64,000 nt of DNA from Erythrobacter sanguineus (GCF_900143235.1 NZ_FRDF01000010.1:1-64000), one strand, 5' to 3'. Numbered from the stretch's first letter, positions 1 through 7,934 are shown. The notes: generated by a model not told the origin, from the sequence alone. Made by a program: numbers and translations.

Positions 1-128
1 TCGAGCACGATGCGGATCTTGTCCTCAGCCGAGAAATGGCGACGGGTTGCACGCCGGATGTCCTTCACCACCCGCTCGGCAGGGGCCTTCTTGGGGGGCG
101 ATTTCTTCAAGGAGGGTTGGGTCTTCAT
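1..128 (-). CDS. IS3-family transposase OrfA, N-terminal part (runs off window)
   Basis: About 42 residues are visible from an ATG at 128. They start MKTQPSL, followed by a Lys/Pro-rich stretch and then RRATRRHFSAEDKIRIVLE. The last segment is the usual beginning of the helix-turn-helix domain of IS3-family OrfA proteins (residues about 26-42). OrfA binds the IS ends and is normally fused to the DDE recombinase OrfB by programmed frameshifting. A GGAGGG sequence lies upstream, about 37 bases from the ATG. The remainder of the gene lies outside the window, so whether the element is intact is unknown. Confidence 0.6.
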   Translation of the reverse strand, partial: MKTQPSLKKSPPKKAPAERVVKDIRRATRRHFSAEDKIRIVL

Positions 129-213
129 CTTCGTTCCTTCGTCACTACGACGAAGCCCCAACCCTCCTTAAATCACAACCTCAAATCTGTGCCATTGGTG
201 CTGACGGGGGACA
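1..213 (-). mobile_element. IS3-family insertion sequence, left part cut by window edge
   Basis: On the minus strand this stretch starts with TGTCCCCCGTCAG, a TG-initial end as in IS3-family elements, and about 85 bases later opens the transposase OrfA reading frame. The outer boundary at 213 is inferred from that TG end and from the point where hydrolase-like coding sequence resumes. The other end lies outside the window, so neither the inverted-repeat partner nor a target duplication can be checked. Confidence 0.6.
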
Positions 214-508
214 CGCTTGGTGGGGCGAGCTTTTCCGCATCAGTGACCTTGAAGCGGGCGAGGTTCCGTTCCTCATCCTGCATGGCGAAAATGACCCGCT
301 GGTAGATATCCAGGTCTCGCGTGATCTGGCGGCGCGGGCCGATGCGGTGGGCGTGCGCTATGCGTTCTACACGCTGGTCGGCACCGGGCACGGTTTCGAC
401 ACGAACAATCAGGCGCAGACCGCTGCCGGCGTCGAGGCTTCGGTCAGGTTTGCGGTGGATCAACTGACGGGCGGCACGCCGACCTATGGGCGCTTTGATG
501 TGCCTTAG
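214..508 (+). pseudogene. alpha/beta-hydrolase, C-terminal fragment cut by the IS
   Basis: The frame reads AWWGELF, then EVPFLILHGENDPLVDIQ, and later GTGHGFDT. These match the C-terminal third of alpha/beta-hydrolases of the carboxylesterase/BD-FAE type: the acidic residue of the triad sits in HGENDPLV and the histidine in GHGF. The nucleophile elbow and the oxyanion loop are missing because the IS end abuts at about 213. The open frame continues into the IS upstream, but that part is not hydrolase-like. I therefore call it a 5'-truncated remnant of about 98 codons. The substrate cannot be named. Confidence 0.6.
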
Positions 509-1105
509 GTAGAGTAGCGAGCGGCGCCGCCTCTTTACCACGCAAGCACTACCGAGGAATGAGCGTTGCCGCCATTCCGGAATCCACCCAATACCGGTCA
601 TGAGCGCGGTTGTTGCGCGATCCCGAAAACGGAACAGCGGCTGTTGGCAAAACCCGACATTCAACTCCACGACCGGGAGTGACCGGGTTTGGATAGCAAC
701 CCGCCATTTATTTCCTGGCCCATAAGCTGCCATGATACCTGCTCAATGACTTGGAGCGATTAGGCTTTCTGTCAGGGCAAACTGTTCCAATTGGAACGCT
801 GGCGAACGGTGCTCGACCCTGACGGCTCCTCGTACCCAAATCTGGCTTCTCTGGGGTTCGGCATTGCTCGAACCAGGCTCAAAGCGGTACGGATGAGCTC
901 GCTCATCCGTTTTCAAGCGAGATCTGAGAACAGCGATAGCCGCAATGCCACTCGTTCGTTTCGACGACATCGCATCGGGAATTCTTCAAAACGCTGAATT
1001 CTCACCATATTTGCGCGACTGTTGCAATTAGAACGCCGACAAAACGAAAGCATGGAAGGCTGCGTTAAGCAGCAAAAGCCTCATCAGCTAAAGCATTGAA
1101 ATCAT
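509..1105. other. gene-poor, lower-GC stretch between IS remnant and tRNA-Gly
   Basis: No frame here has a recognisable product or a convincing ribosome-binding site. Two lines that I counted are about 58 % and 45 % GC, against about 63 % in nearby genes. The short frames on both strands look like remnants. The stretch lies directly downstream of the 3' end of tRNA-Gly, where integrative elements commonly insert, so I read it as the eroded edge of an integrated element. No integrase or att repeat was found. Confidence 0.4.
889..913 (+). terminator. candidate intrinsic terminator
   Basis: ACGGATGAG (889-897) and CTCATCCGT (902-910) are perfectly complementary around the loop CTCG and are followed by TTT. 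It is a short, stable hairpin with a weak T-tract. No intact gene ends just upstream, so its role is unclear. Confidence 0.35.
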
Positions 1106-1180
1106 TGGAGCGGGCGAAGGGATTCGAACCCTCGACCCCAACCTTGGCAAGGTTGTGCTCTACCCCTGAGCTACGCCCGC
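1106..1180 (-). tRNA. tRNA-Gly (GCC)
   Basis: The minus strand gives an acceptor stem GCGGGCG (1180-1174) pairing with CGCCCGC, a D-loop with GCTCAGGGGTAGAGC, an anticodon arm ACCTT-GCC-AAGGT, a T-arm GAGGGTTCGAATCCCT and an encoded CCA at 1108-1106. The anticodon GCC reads GGC/GGU glycine codons. Its 3' end faces the lower-GC stretch and the IS remnant. Confidence 0.95.
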
Positions 1181-1379
1181 TCACTGGCGCTGGCAGAATC
1201 CGCAAAAGCTGCGGTTGCTGCTGGAGAGGCGGCGCGAGTAGCAGCGCCTTGGCACACCTGCAAGCGCAAAATTCCGCGCGGCAGGGGCTTGATCGGTCCG
1301 CGGTGAACCGCCAGCACAAATCGCTGCTTCACATCCGCCGAAGATGCCCCACATTGGGGCGGACAAGCAGCCCGCAACG

Positions 1380-1385
1380 TATAAT
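1380..1385 (+). promoter_or_regulatory. -10 element (TATAAT) ahead of the thioredoxin-TPR gene
   Basis: An exact TATAAT lies 15 bases before the TTG at 1401 and 24 before the ATG at 1410. No good -35 stands at 17 bases; TTGGGG at 1354-1359 would need a 20-base spacer. If used, the 5' leader would be very short. Confidence 0.35.
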
Positions 1386-1400
1386 GACAGGAGCACGATT

Positions 1401-2339
1401 TTGGCCAGCATGGGACTGAGCATTGACGAACAGAAGGCGGTCGAGCGCTTTCGCACGGCCGTGGTCGAGCCGTCGCAGACCAAGCTCGTCATCCTCGATT
1501 TCTGGGCCGAATGGTGCGGACCGTGCAAGGCGCTGGCCCCGATGCTGGAAAAGGTCGTCGGCGAATATGCGGACAAGGGCGTGGTGCTGGCCAAGATCAA
1601 TGTCGACGAGGACCAGTTCATCGCCGCGCAGTTCCAGGTGCAATCGATCCCCACCGTCTATGCGATGTTCCAGGGGCAGCCGGTTGCCGACCTTACCAGT
1701 GCCCGCAGTGAATCGCAGCTGCGCCAGGCGCTCGACCAGTTGCTGGCGCAATTACCGGTGCAGGAGGGAGGCACCGGCGAGGCTGCGTCGCAAGGCCCTT
1801 CGCCCGAGCAGCTCGCGCAATATGTGAAGATGGGTGAAGAGGCGCTGGCGGGTGATGATCCGCAGCGCGCGGCGGGAATTTTCGCCCAGATCACCGAATT
1901 CGCGCCCGATAATGCACCGGCCCATGCCGGTCTGGTGCGGGCGCTGGTGCAGATGGATCAGGTCGAGGAAGCCACGCGCGTGATGCAGGCGATCGAGACC
2001 GATCCGCGCCTCGCCGCCGATCCTGCCATTGCCGCTGCCCGTAGCGCGATCGAGCTTGCTGCGACCAAGGTCGATGATGGCGAGCTGGCCGGTTTGCGCG
2101 CCGCCGCCGAAGCCAATCCTGCCGATATGGACGCGCAGTTCGCCTTTGCCGAAGGCGCCTTTGCCGCCGGTCAGCGCGATGCCGCGGCCGACACGCTGCT
2201 GGCGATGGTCGCTTCTGACCGCGACTGGAACGAGGGCGCAGCGCGGGCCAAGCTGCTCAAGATTTTCGAGGCGATCGGGCTTGAGGACGAATGGGTCGTC
2301 GCCACCCGTCGTCGCCTGTCCAAGATCCTGTTCGGCTGA
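1401..2339 (+). CDS. thioredoxin-fold protein with C-terminal TPR region (CnoX/YbbN type)
   Basis: The thioredoxin domain (about residues 10-115) carries the redox motif WCGPC at 38-42 and a later SIPT with the cis-proline. It is followed by an alanine-rich helical region of about 190 residues of TPR type (repeats with GEEALAGDDPQRAAGIFAQ and similar). This arrangement is that of CnoX/YbbN co-chaperones, cytoplasmic holdases that pass clients to chaperonins. No signal peptide is present. The start is uncertain: AGGAG at 1389-1393 sits 7 bases before TTG 1401 but 16 before ATG 1410, which favours TTG; the ATG removes only three residues. The LON-domain gene follows 8 bases after the stop, so the two are probably co-transcribed. 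Chaperone activity here is inferred. Confidence 0.85.
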   Translation: MASMGLSIDEQKAVERFRTAVVEPSQTKLVILDFWAEWCGPCKALAPMLEKVVGEYADKGVVLAKINVDEDQFIAAQFQVQSIPTVYAMFQGQPVADLTSARSESQLRQALDQLLAQLPVQEGGTGEAASQGPSPEQLAQYVKMGEEALAGDDPQRAAGIFAQITEFAPDNAPAHAGLVRALVQMDQVEEATRVMQAIETDPRLAADPAIAAARSAIELAATKVDDGELAGLRAAAEANPADMDAQFAFAEGAFAAGQRDAAADTLLAMVASDRDWNEGAARAKLLKIFEAIGLEDEWVVATRRRLSKILFG

Positions 2340-2347
2340 GCGCTGCA

Positions 2348-2959
2348 ATGACCAGACGCCTTTCGATCTTTCCCCTGACCGGCGCGGTGCTGTTTCCGGG
2401 ACTGCAACTGCCGCTCCACATTTTCGAGCCGCGCTACCGCGCGCTGGTTGGCGATGCGCTGATCCGTGACCGCCAGATCGCGATGATCCAGCCGCAACGT
2501 CCGGACGATGGCGCATCGCTTTACAGCGTCGGCTGTGTCGGACGGATCGGCGAGATCCAGGCGATGGACGATGGGCGCTACAACCTGATCCTTGAAGGCG
2601 TGACGCGTTTCCGGCTGGTGCGCGAACTGGATGTCACCACCGCCTATCGCCAGATCGAGGCCGAAACCTACGACGAGGACGAGGACGAGACCCTGAGCCA
2701 CGCCCAGCGCGGCGGGTTCGAGCGCGAAGCGCGGCGATTTGCCGACGCGCAGGGATACAGCGTTGACTGGGATTCGGTCGAGCGGCTGGATGATCGCTCG
2801 CTCATCAACGGGGTTTCCCAGATCGCGCCGTTTGATCCGGCCAGCAAGCAGGCGCTGCTCGAAGCCGAAACCCTGACCGACCGTTGCGAATTGCTGGTAC
2901 AGTTCATGCAGTTCTATGGCCGGCATGACGGCGGCGAGGAAATCGTGACGCTGCAATAG
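2348..2959 (+). CDS. LON N-terminal substrate-binding domain protein
   Basis: This 203-residue protein consists of a LON-N (PUA-like) domain: LSIFPLTGAVLFPG at the start, then PLHIFEPRYRALV, then a GRIGEI strand and a helical tail. It has no AAA+ module and no Ser-Lys protease domain, so it is a stand-alone LON substrate-binding protein of the kind widespread in alphaproteobacteria, with unknown biochemical role. An acidic loop (YDEDEDETL) falls near residue 107. It begins 8 bases after the thioredoxin-TPR gene. The pairing suggests a shared protein-quality-control role, which is inference from context. Confidence 0.85.
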   Translation: MTRRLSIFPLTGAVLFPGLQLPLHIFEPRYRALVGDALIRDRQIAMIQPQRPDDGASLYSVGCVGRIGEIQAMDDGRYNLILEGVTRFRLVRELDVTTAYRQIEAETYDEDEDETLSHAQRGGFEREARRFADAQGYSVDWDSVERLDDRSLINGVSQIAPFDPASKQALLEAETLTDRCELLVQFMQFYGRHDGGEEIVTLQ

Positions 2960-2964
2960 CGCCG

Positions 2965-2985
2965 CCTCCCCTGTTCGGGGGATGG
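2965..2985. repeat. intergenic palindromic repeat, imperfect copy
   Basis: CCTCCCCTGTTCGGGGGATGG is an imperfect copy of the perfect palindrome at 5115-5134. It lies just after the LON-domain gene and could also serve as a weak hairpin terminator. Confidence 0.4.
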
Positions 2986-3045
2986 AAAGTCCGGATAGCC
3001 TCCATAATAAGCGATCCTGATCCGTTAAGGAGAGGAGAGCCTTTC

Positions 3046-3876
3046 ATGCGCGGCCCACGCCTGCTGTGCGCATTATTCGCCCTGATCGCCGCCTTCGGGC
3101 TTGTCCCGGCTGCCCATGCCGCTCAGGCAGGAAAGCCTTCCAGGCAGGCCGAAAAGGCATGGAGCGAGGGGGGGAAAACCTATCGCGCGGGCGATATGCC
3201 GGCGACCCGCACGCATTTTTCGCGCGCCTGCAGCCTTGGTCATGAACGCGCCTGTTTCAATGTCGGGGTGATGTACCGCGACGGCGTTGGCGGCGCGCGC
3301 GATGATGCCGCCGCCCGCAAGGCGCATGAGACTGCTTGCGGCGGAGGGATCACGGAGGCTTGTAACAGCCTTGCGGTGCTGGTCGAGGCCGGACGCGGCG
3401 GCGCGCTCGATCCGGCGCAATCGCTTTCACTCTACAAGGCAGCGTGCGACGGCGGGGTGAAGCCTGCCTGCGATAATCTCGCCGCCGCCCGCAAGGGTGA
3501 CGCGGAATCGCTTGCGATCCTGCAACAGATCGCCCCCAATGTGCGGCAGGCCGAGTTTGTCTACATGATCGACACGCAGGGGCCGGACATGTCGACCCTT
3601 GGCAATTTTGCCTACGAGGTCGAGGTCTATTGTCGGTTCGGGGGCAAGAACTGCACGACGTGGAAAAAGCGCTACCAGCAGGCCGAAAACGCGAACAACC
3701 AACGCGCCTTTTCCGAACAGATGGCGCGGGCATGGGCGCCGCTGTCGCAACCGCGAGCGGGCTTCGGCAACGATCCGCGCCGCAGCGACGAGACCTTCGG
3801 TACCTGCATCACGCGTCAGGCCCGCACGCGCGGCGTGACGGCTGGGACGACGCTGCTCGATTTCGACTGCTATTGA
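3046..3876 (+). CDS. secreted Sel1-like repeat protein (first of four)
   Basis: An N-terminal signal peptide (MRGPRLL, hydrophobic core, AHA cleavage near residue 25) leads into Sel1/TPR-like helical repeats at about residues 50-160. They carry paired cysteines (ACSLGHERACFNVG, HETACGGGITEACNS, KAACDGGVKPACDN), as in cysteine-rich Sel1 proteins where each repeat is closed by a disulfide. The C-terminal 110 residues are not repeat-like but contain further cysteines. A strong RBS (AAGGAGAGGAG) precedes the ATG. A periplasmic or outer-membrane-associated adaptor role is likely from the family; no partner is known. It heads a run of related but apparently decaying genes to 5647. Confidence 0.85.
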   Translation: MRGPRLLCALFALIAAFGLVPAAHAAQAGKPSRQAEKAWSEGGKTYRAGDMPATRTHFSRACSLGHERACFNVGVMYRDGVGGARDDAAARKAHETACGGGITEACNSLAVLVEAGRGGALDPAQSLSLYKAACDGGVKPACDNLAAARKGDAESLAILQQIAPNVRQAEFVYMIDTQGPDMSTLGNFAYEVEVYCRFGGKNCTTWKKRYQQAENANNQRAFSEQMARAWAPLSQPRAGFGNDPRRSDETFGTCITRQARTRGVTAGTTLLDFDCY

Positions 3877-3912
3877 ACCGCGCGCGCGGCGCGCAGCAAC
3901 GGCGCTGCATAA

Positions 3913-4560
3913 GCATCGCCAGATAATCCCAAGGCGAACTCGCAAGAGATCCAGGCGAGCATCCTGGGGGATGCTCAGGCGATGGGGCGGGGGATCGAGG
4001 CCAAGTTGCTCGTCGAAGACAGCTTCAACAATGATCTGCGGGCCTGCGACCGGCGGTTCGGATTTGGCAAGGATGCGCCGAAGGATCGCGCACTGGCGGA
4101 CAGCCTGTTTGGCACTGCCGAGGCGTTCGGCGCAAAGACGCCGCGCAGCTTGGCCGAGGACGGGCAGATGCATGATTTCTATTATCGCGCGTGCCTGCAG
4201 GATCATGCCCGCGCCTGTTTCGGTTACGGTTTCAGCCAGACCGGCGATGCTTTCATGGGCAACGACACTGCCAAGCGCGAAGTGCTGTTCGGATATGAAC
4301 GTGCCTGCGACCTCGGCGATGGCGAGGGGTGCCTTGAGCATGCGCGCGAGCAAAGCCCGATGAAAGTGACGGCCGTGACCAAGGACTGGGCCGGGGCCGA
4401 TGCGAGCTATCGCAAGGCCTGCGATGGCCACGGCCTTGCCGCGGCCTGCGGCGAACTGGCCGGGCTGCTTGCTTCCGATCGCAATCCGACGCCTGACATT
4501 GGCGCTGCCGCCGATTTTCGCAGGAAGGCTTGCCAAGGCGGGCTGACAACGGCCTGTTGA
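3913..4560 (+). pseudogene. Sel1-like repeat protein lacking a signal peptide (probably decayed)
   Basis: The frame is open from 3913, yet its first ATG is at 3982 and no ATG, GTG or TTG lies before it. Coding-like sequence (NPKANSQEIQASILGDAQAM) precedes that ATG. The protein has cysteine-paired repeats typical of Sel1-like proteins (YYRACLQDHARACFGYG, GYERACDLGDGEGC, YRKACDGHGLAAACGE, RRKACQGGLTTAC). It lacks the signal peptide of its neighbour at 3046, although its cysteines suggest an exported origin. Starting at 3982 would give a 192-residue protein with GGGGG about 11 bases upstream. I think the 5' end was lost, but a short functional product cannot be excluded. Confidence 0.5.
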
Positions 4561-4589
4561 CCTGCCGCGGCAAACAAGGGGGCAAGTCA

Positions 4590-5083
4590 ATGCAATCAAT
4601 GACCTTGGGGCGCGGATCTGCGGCATTGCCATGGCCGCACTGGCGGCGCTGGCTGTTCCCGCAGCAGCACAGGATTCTCAATCGCCGGATGATGCTTTCG
4701 CCCGCGCCGAAGCCTTGCTCGCCAACGACAAGCCAGCCGCGCGCAAGCTGTTGGCAGGCAATTGCGAGCGCGGCCATGCGCCTTCCTGCACGCGCTATGC
4801 CACCAGCGTCGGCGCAAAGGCGATGTTCGAGGCTGCGCTCCAGCGCGAGCAGATCTGGGGTTGGGAGCGTGCCTGTGATCTTGGCGACGGTGATTCCTGC
4901 CTCACGCTCGGGGGCAGGTTCTGCCCGCCCTATATGTTCGGTTTTGACAAGGACTTGCGGAGCTGGGAGCAATCCGAAACATTCCTTGAACGGGCATGCG
5001 ATGCACACAAGCTGCAAGCCGCCTGCACCAAGCTATCGGAACTTCGCGCGCACGAAGCCAATCCGGCCAACAGGAAATTCTAG
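4590..5083 (+). pseudogene. Sel1-like repeat protein with probable frameshift in its signal peptide
   Basis: From ATG 4631 the frame reads MAALAALAVPAAAQD, the second half of a signal peptide, then Sel1-like cysteine pairs (GNCERGHAPSC, WERACDLGDGDSC, LERACDAHKLQAAC). No start codon lies upstream in this frame. ATG 4590 opens a different frame (MQSMTLG) that would give a full signal peptide if one base were shifted within the GGGG run at 4607-4610. This could be a real frameshift or a sequencing error in a homopolymer. Starting at 4631 gives a 150-residue protein with a short but passable signal. The stop is at 5081-5083. Confidence 0.5.
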
Positions 5084-5107
5084 CCCGGTACCCAACCCGC
5101 CGCGCCT

Positions 5108-5647
5108 TTGCGGGCCTCCCCTGTTCAGGGGAGGAACAAGGACGAGAAAAAGGCGCTGCGCCACCTCGAATCCGCCGCCGCGACCGAACATGTCGATGCC
5201 CTGTTCCTGCTGGGGCTGTTGCATGTCGAAGGGATCGGCACGCGCAAGAACCCGGGCAAGGGGCTGGAATATCTCAAGCAGGCTGCCGAACGCGGTCATG
5301 TCCACGCGACATTTTCGGCTGCCGATCTCGTCAACCGCGGGGCGGTGATTGCCGCCAGCGCGCTGCTGCAGCGCCGCGACGTGAAGAAGCATCAGGATGA
5401 AATCCTGCACTGGATGGATCTGGCCGCGCGCCACGGGGACGCGAAGATCAAGGGCGACATGAACCGCTTGCGTCCGCAGGTGGCGGGCATCTTCGACCGG
5501 ATGAACACACCGCCCGCCTACCGCCCGCGCGAGATCAAGGTCTGCCCGCAGCGCAAGGTTTGCTATGTTGATCGCTTTTCCGGCGCGCGCAATTCCTGCC
5601 ACAGCTATGTCGATTACTGGAACGACTGCAACACCAGTTCGCGTTAG
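5108..5647 (+). pseudogene. Sel1-like repeat protein, 5' end replaced by a palindromic repeat
   Basis: Recognisable protein starts at about 5138 (DEKKALRHLESAAATEHVDALFLLG, then GLEYLKQAAERGHVHATF). These are two Sel1 repeats, followed by a C-terminal cysteine-containing tail. Upstream, the same frame runs through the palindrome at 5115-5134 to a TTG at 5108 with no RBS. The N-terminal part and any signal peptide are missing. The sequence from KDEKK on fits the middle of a longer Sel1 protein, so I call a 5'-truncated gene made by insertion of, or recombination at, the repeat. If translated from 5108 it would be 179 residues. Confidence 0.5.
5115..5134. repeat. perfect palindromic repeat (REP-like)
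   Basis: CCTCCCCTG-TT-CAGGGGAGG forms a perfect 9-bp stem with a 2-base centre. A related imperfect copy lies at 2965-2985. Its position inside the frame of the truncated Sel1 gene suggests that it took part in the rearrangement. Confidence 0.6.
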
Positions 5648-5656
5648 TATCGCAGG

Positions 5657-7684
5657 TCAGAACCCGTAGCGCAGGCCGAGCCATATGGTGCGCGGCACGC
5701 CGAGATCGATCGATCCGCCCTGATTGCGGGTAATGATCGTCTCGTCCGTCAGGTTCTCCCCGCGCAGGACCAGCGACAATCTGCCCATCAGCGGCGCGGC
5801 AAGGAAGGCATCCACCGTGGTCGCGGGTGCCAGCCGGTCAGTTTCGCGGTCGTCCTCGAACTGGGCCGACACGTGGCGCAGCGTCCCGGCCACTTGCCAG
5901 CCCGCCGCCGGTCGCCAGCCGAAGGTCAGAGACGCGGAAAATTCGGGCACCTGCGGCGGGCGGTTGCCGTCCAGCGCGATCGCGGCGCCATCGCCCCGGA
6001 TTGCGGCATCGGTGAAGGTCAGCGAGCCATCGATGCTCACCTGCCCAAACCGCGCCGCAAGCGTGCCTTCGATCCCGCGCGCCTTGATCGCAGGCAGGTT
6101 CTGCCGCTGGCGCAGATTGGGGCTGATCGTGACATTGGCAATCGCGTCCTCGACCTTGTTGTCAAAGGCGGTGAGCGACAGCACGACCGCGTTCACCGGT
6201 TGCCAGTCCAGCCCCAGCTCGAACCCCTCAAGCCGCTCGTTGCGCAGATCGGCATTGGCCTGGGTCACGACCGGGAACACCACGAAGGGGCGGTACAGCT
6301 CGTTCAGGGTCGGCAGGCGCAGCCCGGTATAGGCCGCCGCGCGCAGATCGAGTCGCCGGGTCGCGTGGATCAGCGCACCCGCGCGCCAGCTTAGCGCCCA
6401 GTCGGACCGGTCGGCGGCGATGATCTCGCTTACCAGCGCGACGGCAGGCGTCACCGCGCGGTAGAAGCCATTGGTGATACTGGTGCGGTCAGCGCGCAGG
6501 CCGCCATTGATGAGGAGCGGGCCGATCTGCCAGTCATCCTCGATGAAAAGGCCGAGATTGCCGGTGGTGCCGCCCGCGCGCCGATTTTCAGTGATACGCC
6601 CGGTAAAGGCGCTGATCGCGTCTTCCTGCAGCTCCCCGTCGGCGCGGCGATAGTCGAGGCCGATGCGGATTTCATGCGCCTCGGCAACCGGCGGGCGCAG
6701 TTCGAACTTGCCGCCGATCCCGGTCGAAGGCGTGCTGCGCTGGTCGAGCACCGGGACAAACCGGGTCGAGCTGATCACGATGTTGGAAAAATCGCGCGCC
6801 TGGACATAGGCGAGCGCATCGAACTGCCATTTGCCCCGCCCGACGATCCTGATGCTGGCATCCTGTCCTTCGCTGGTCGAATCCGCACCGTGAAAGCGCA
6901 AGGTGCGCTCGTCGCGGAACAGGTTGACCCGCGCCTGCAATTCGATGTCGCTGGCCAGCGGCGCAACCCCGCGCAACCCCGCCTGCCAGCTGTCGAAACC
7001 GGCGCGGGCGGTGGCCGGAACGCGCTGGTCGGCGGGGGTGGTGAAAAACCCCTGCCCGCGGTCCCAGCGACCGCTGGCCACCGCAAAACCGCTGCCCAGA
7101 CGCTGGGTCACGACGCCGCTCGCCTCGGTTTCGGCGCGGTGGTTGATTGCCGCGCTGCCAAGCACTGGCCCGGTTGCGCCCGGATCGGCGCTTTCCAGTT
7201 CGATCGTGCCTGCCAGCGCCCCTGCGCCGAAAGGCCCCGACCCGCCGCCGCGCGTCACCCGGATCTGCCCCAGTGTCTCGGGCGCGATCGCACTCAATGG
7301 GATGTAGCCGAAGAACGGATCGGCAACTGGCACGCCGTCGAGCAGCACCAGCGCGCGGCTGGTCGCATTGCCGCCCAGCGCGCGCAGCGTCACGCCTTGC
7401 GCGCTCGGGTTGGCTGAACGGCTGTCCGAGCGGCGAAATTGCTGGAACCCTGCGACATTGCGCAACACATCCTCGATCCGGCCCGATGGGCTGGAAATGA
7501 TCGTCTCGCGCTCTATCGTGGTGGTGGCATAGATGCTGGTCGACAGCGCCGGGTCGAGCCCGCGCCCGGTGACGATGATTTCGGGCCGCTGATCATCCGC
7601 CGCATCTGCATCATCCTGCGCCGCCAGCGGCGCGCATGGCAGCAGGGCGGGGACACAGACAGACAGACGCAAAATCGATCTCAT
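5657..7684 (-). CDS. TonB-dependent outer-membrane receptor (BtuB/FecA-like plug)
   Basis: This 675-residue protein has a signal peptide ending near residue 22 (PLAAQ), a TonB-box-like EIIVTG at 35-40, a plug domain with SSPSGRIEDVLRNVAGFQQFRRSDSR and VLLDGVPVADPFFGY, and a beta-barrel ending in an aromatic residue (WLGLRYGF). It imports a scarce ligand across the outer membrane using TonB energy. The plug with repeated phase-changing glycines (VTRGGGSGPFGAGALAG) recalls vitamin- and metal-chelate receptors, but no riboswitch or transport operon next to it reveals the substrate. It is monocistronic as far as can be seen, ending head-on with the Sel1 cluster. Confidence 0.9.
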   Translation of the reverse strand: MRSILRLSVCVPALLPCAPLAAQDDADAADDQRPEIIVTGRGLDPALSTSIYATTTIERETIISSPSGRIEDVLRNVAGFQQFRRSDSRSANPSAQGVTLRALGGNATSRALVLLDGVPVADPFFGYIPLSAIAPETLGQIRVTRGGGSGPFGAGALAGTIELESADPGATGPVLGSAAINHRAETEASGVVTQRLGSGFAVASGRWDRGQGFFTTPADQRVPATARAGFDSWQAGLRGVAPLASDIELQARVNLFRDERTLRFHGADSTSEGQDASIRIVGRGKWQFDALAYVQARDFSNIVISSTRFVPVLDQRSTPSTGIGGKFELRPPVAEAHEIRIGLDYRRADGELQEDAISAFTGRITENRRAGGTTGNLGLFIEDDWQIGPLLINGGLRADRTSITNGFYRAVTPAVALVSEIIAADRSDWALSWRAGALIHATRRLDLRAAAYTGLRLPTLNELYRPFVVFPVVTQANADLRNERLEGFELGLDWQPVNAVVLSLTAFDNKVEDAIANVTISPNLRQRQNLPAIKARGIEGTLAARFGQVSIDGSLTFTDAAIRGDGAAIALDGNRPPQVPEFSASLTFGWRPAAGWQVAGTLRHVSAQFEDDRETDRLAPATTVDAFLAAPLMGRLSLVLRGENLTDETIITRNQGGSIDLGVPRTIWLGLRYGF

Positions 7685-7792
7685 TGAGGAACTTTCAAAA
7701 TCTTGAAGCCTGGCCGGATGGGCGGGCGATTCCCGCGCAGCGCAAGGCGAGCCCGCCGGGGATGCTGTCCGGCGCGGATCATGACCAGGGCC

Positions 7793-7824
7793 AATTGCCA
7801 GCGGCGCGAAATTGCCAGCGGCGC
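7793..7824. repeat. two direct repeats upstream of the TonB receptor
   Basis: AATTGCCAGCGGCGC occurs at 7793-7807 and again at 7810-7824, a 17-bp period. The pair is flanked by ATGACCA (7781-7787) and its complement TGGTCAT (7838-7844). It lies about 110-140 bp upstream of the receptor start and may be a regulatory region. No known factor is recognised. Confidence 0.35.
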
Positions 7825-7934
7825 CACAAGGGTATCATGGTCATCGCGGAAAAACCGGTGCCTCCATGGCCTGATGATACGTCCGGATCAGCAGAACATC
7901 ACCTGCTGACGGCACAAAGCCGAAAGCAGGCAGG

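Noticed and set aside
173-733. 186-codon frame on the minus strand over the hydrolase remnant
   Set aside because: It crosses the IS junction and mirrors the hydrolase frame; not coding.
743-970. 75-codon frame on the minus strand near tRNA-Gly
   Set aside because: Short, no RBS, no homology that I recognise, inside the decayed stretch.
7685-7934. Cobalamin riboswitch upstream of the first TonB receptor
   Set aside because: I looked for the B12-box GCCACTG and the CCGCAACTG core and found neither; only direct repeats are present.
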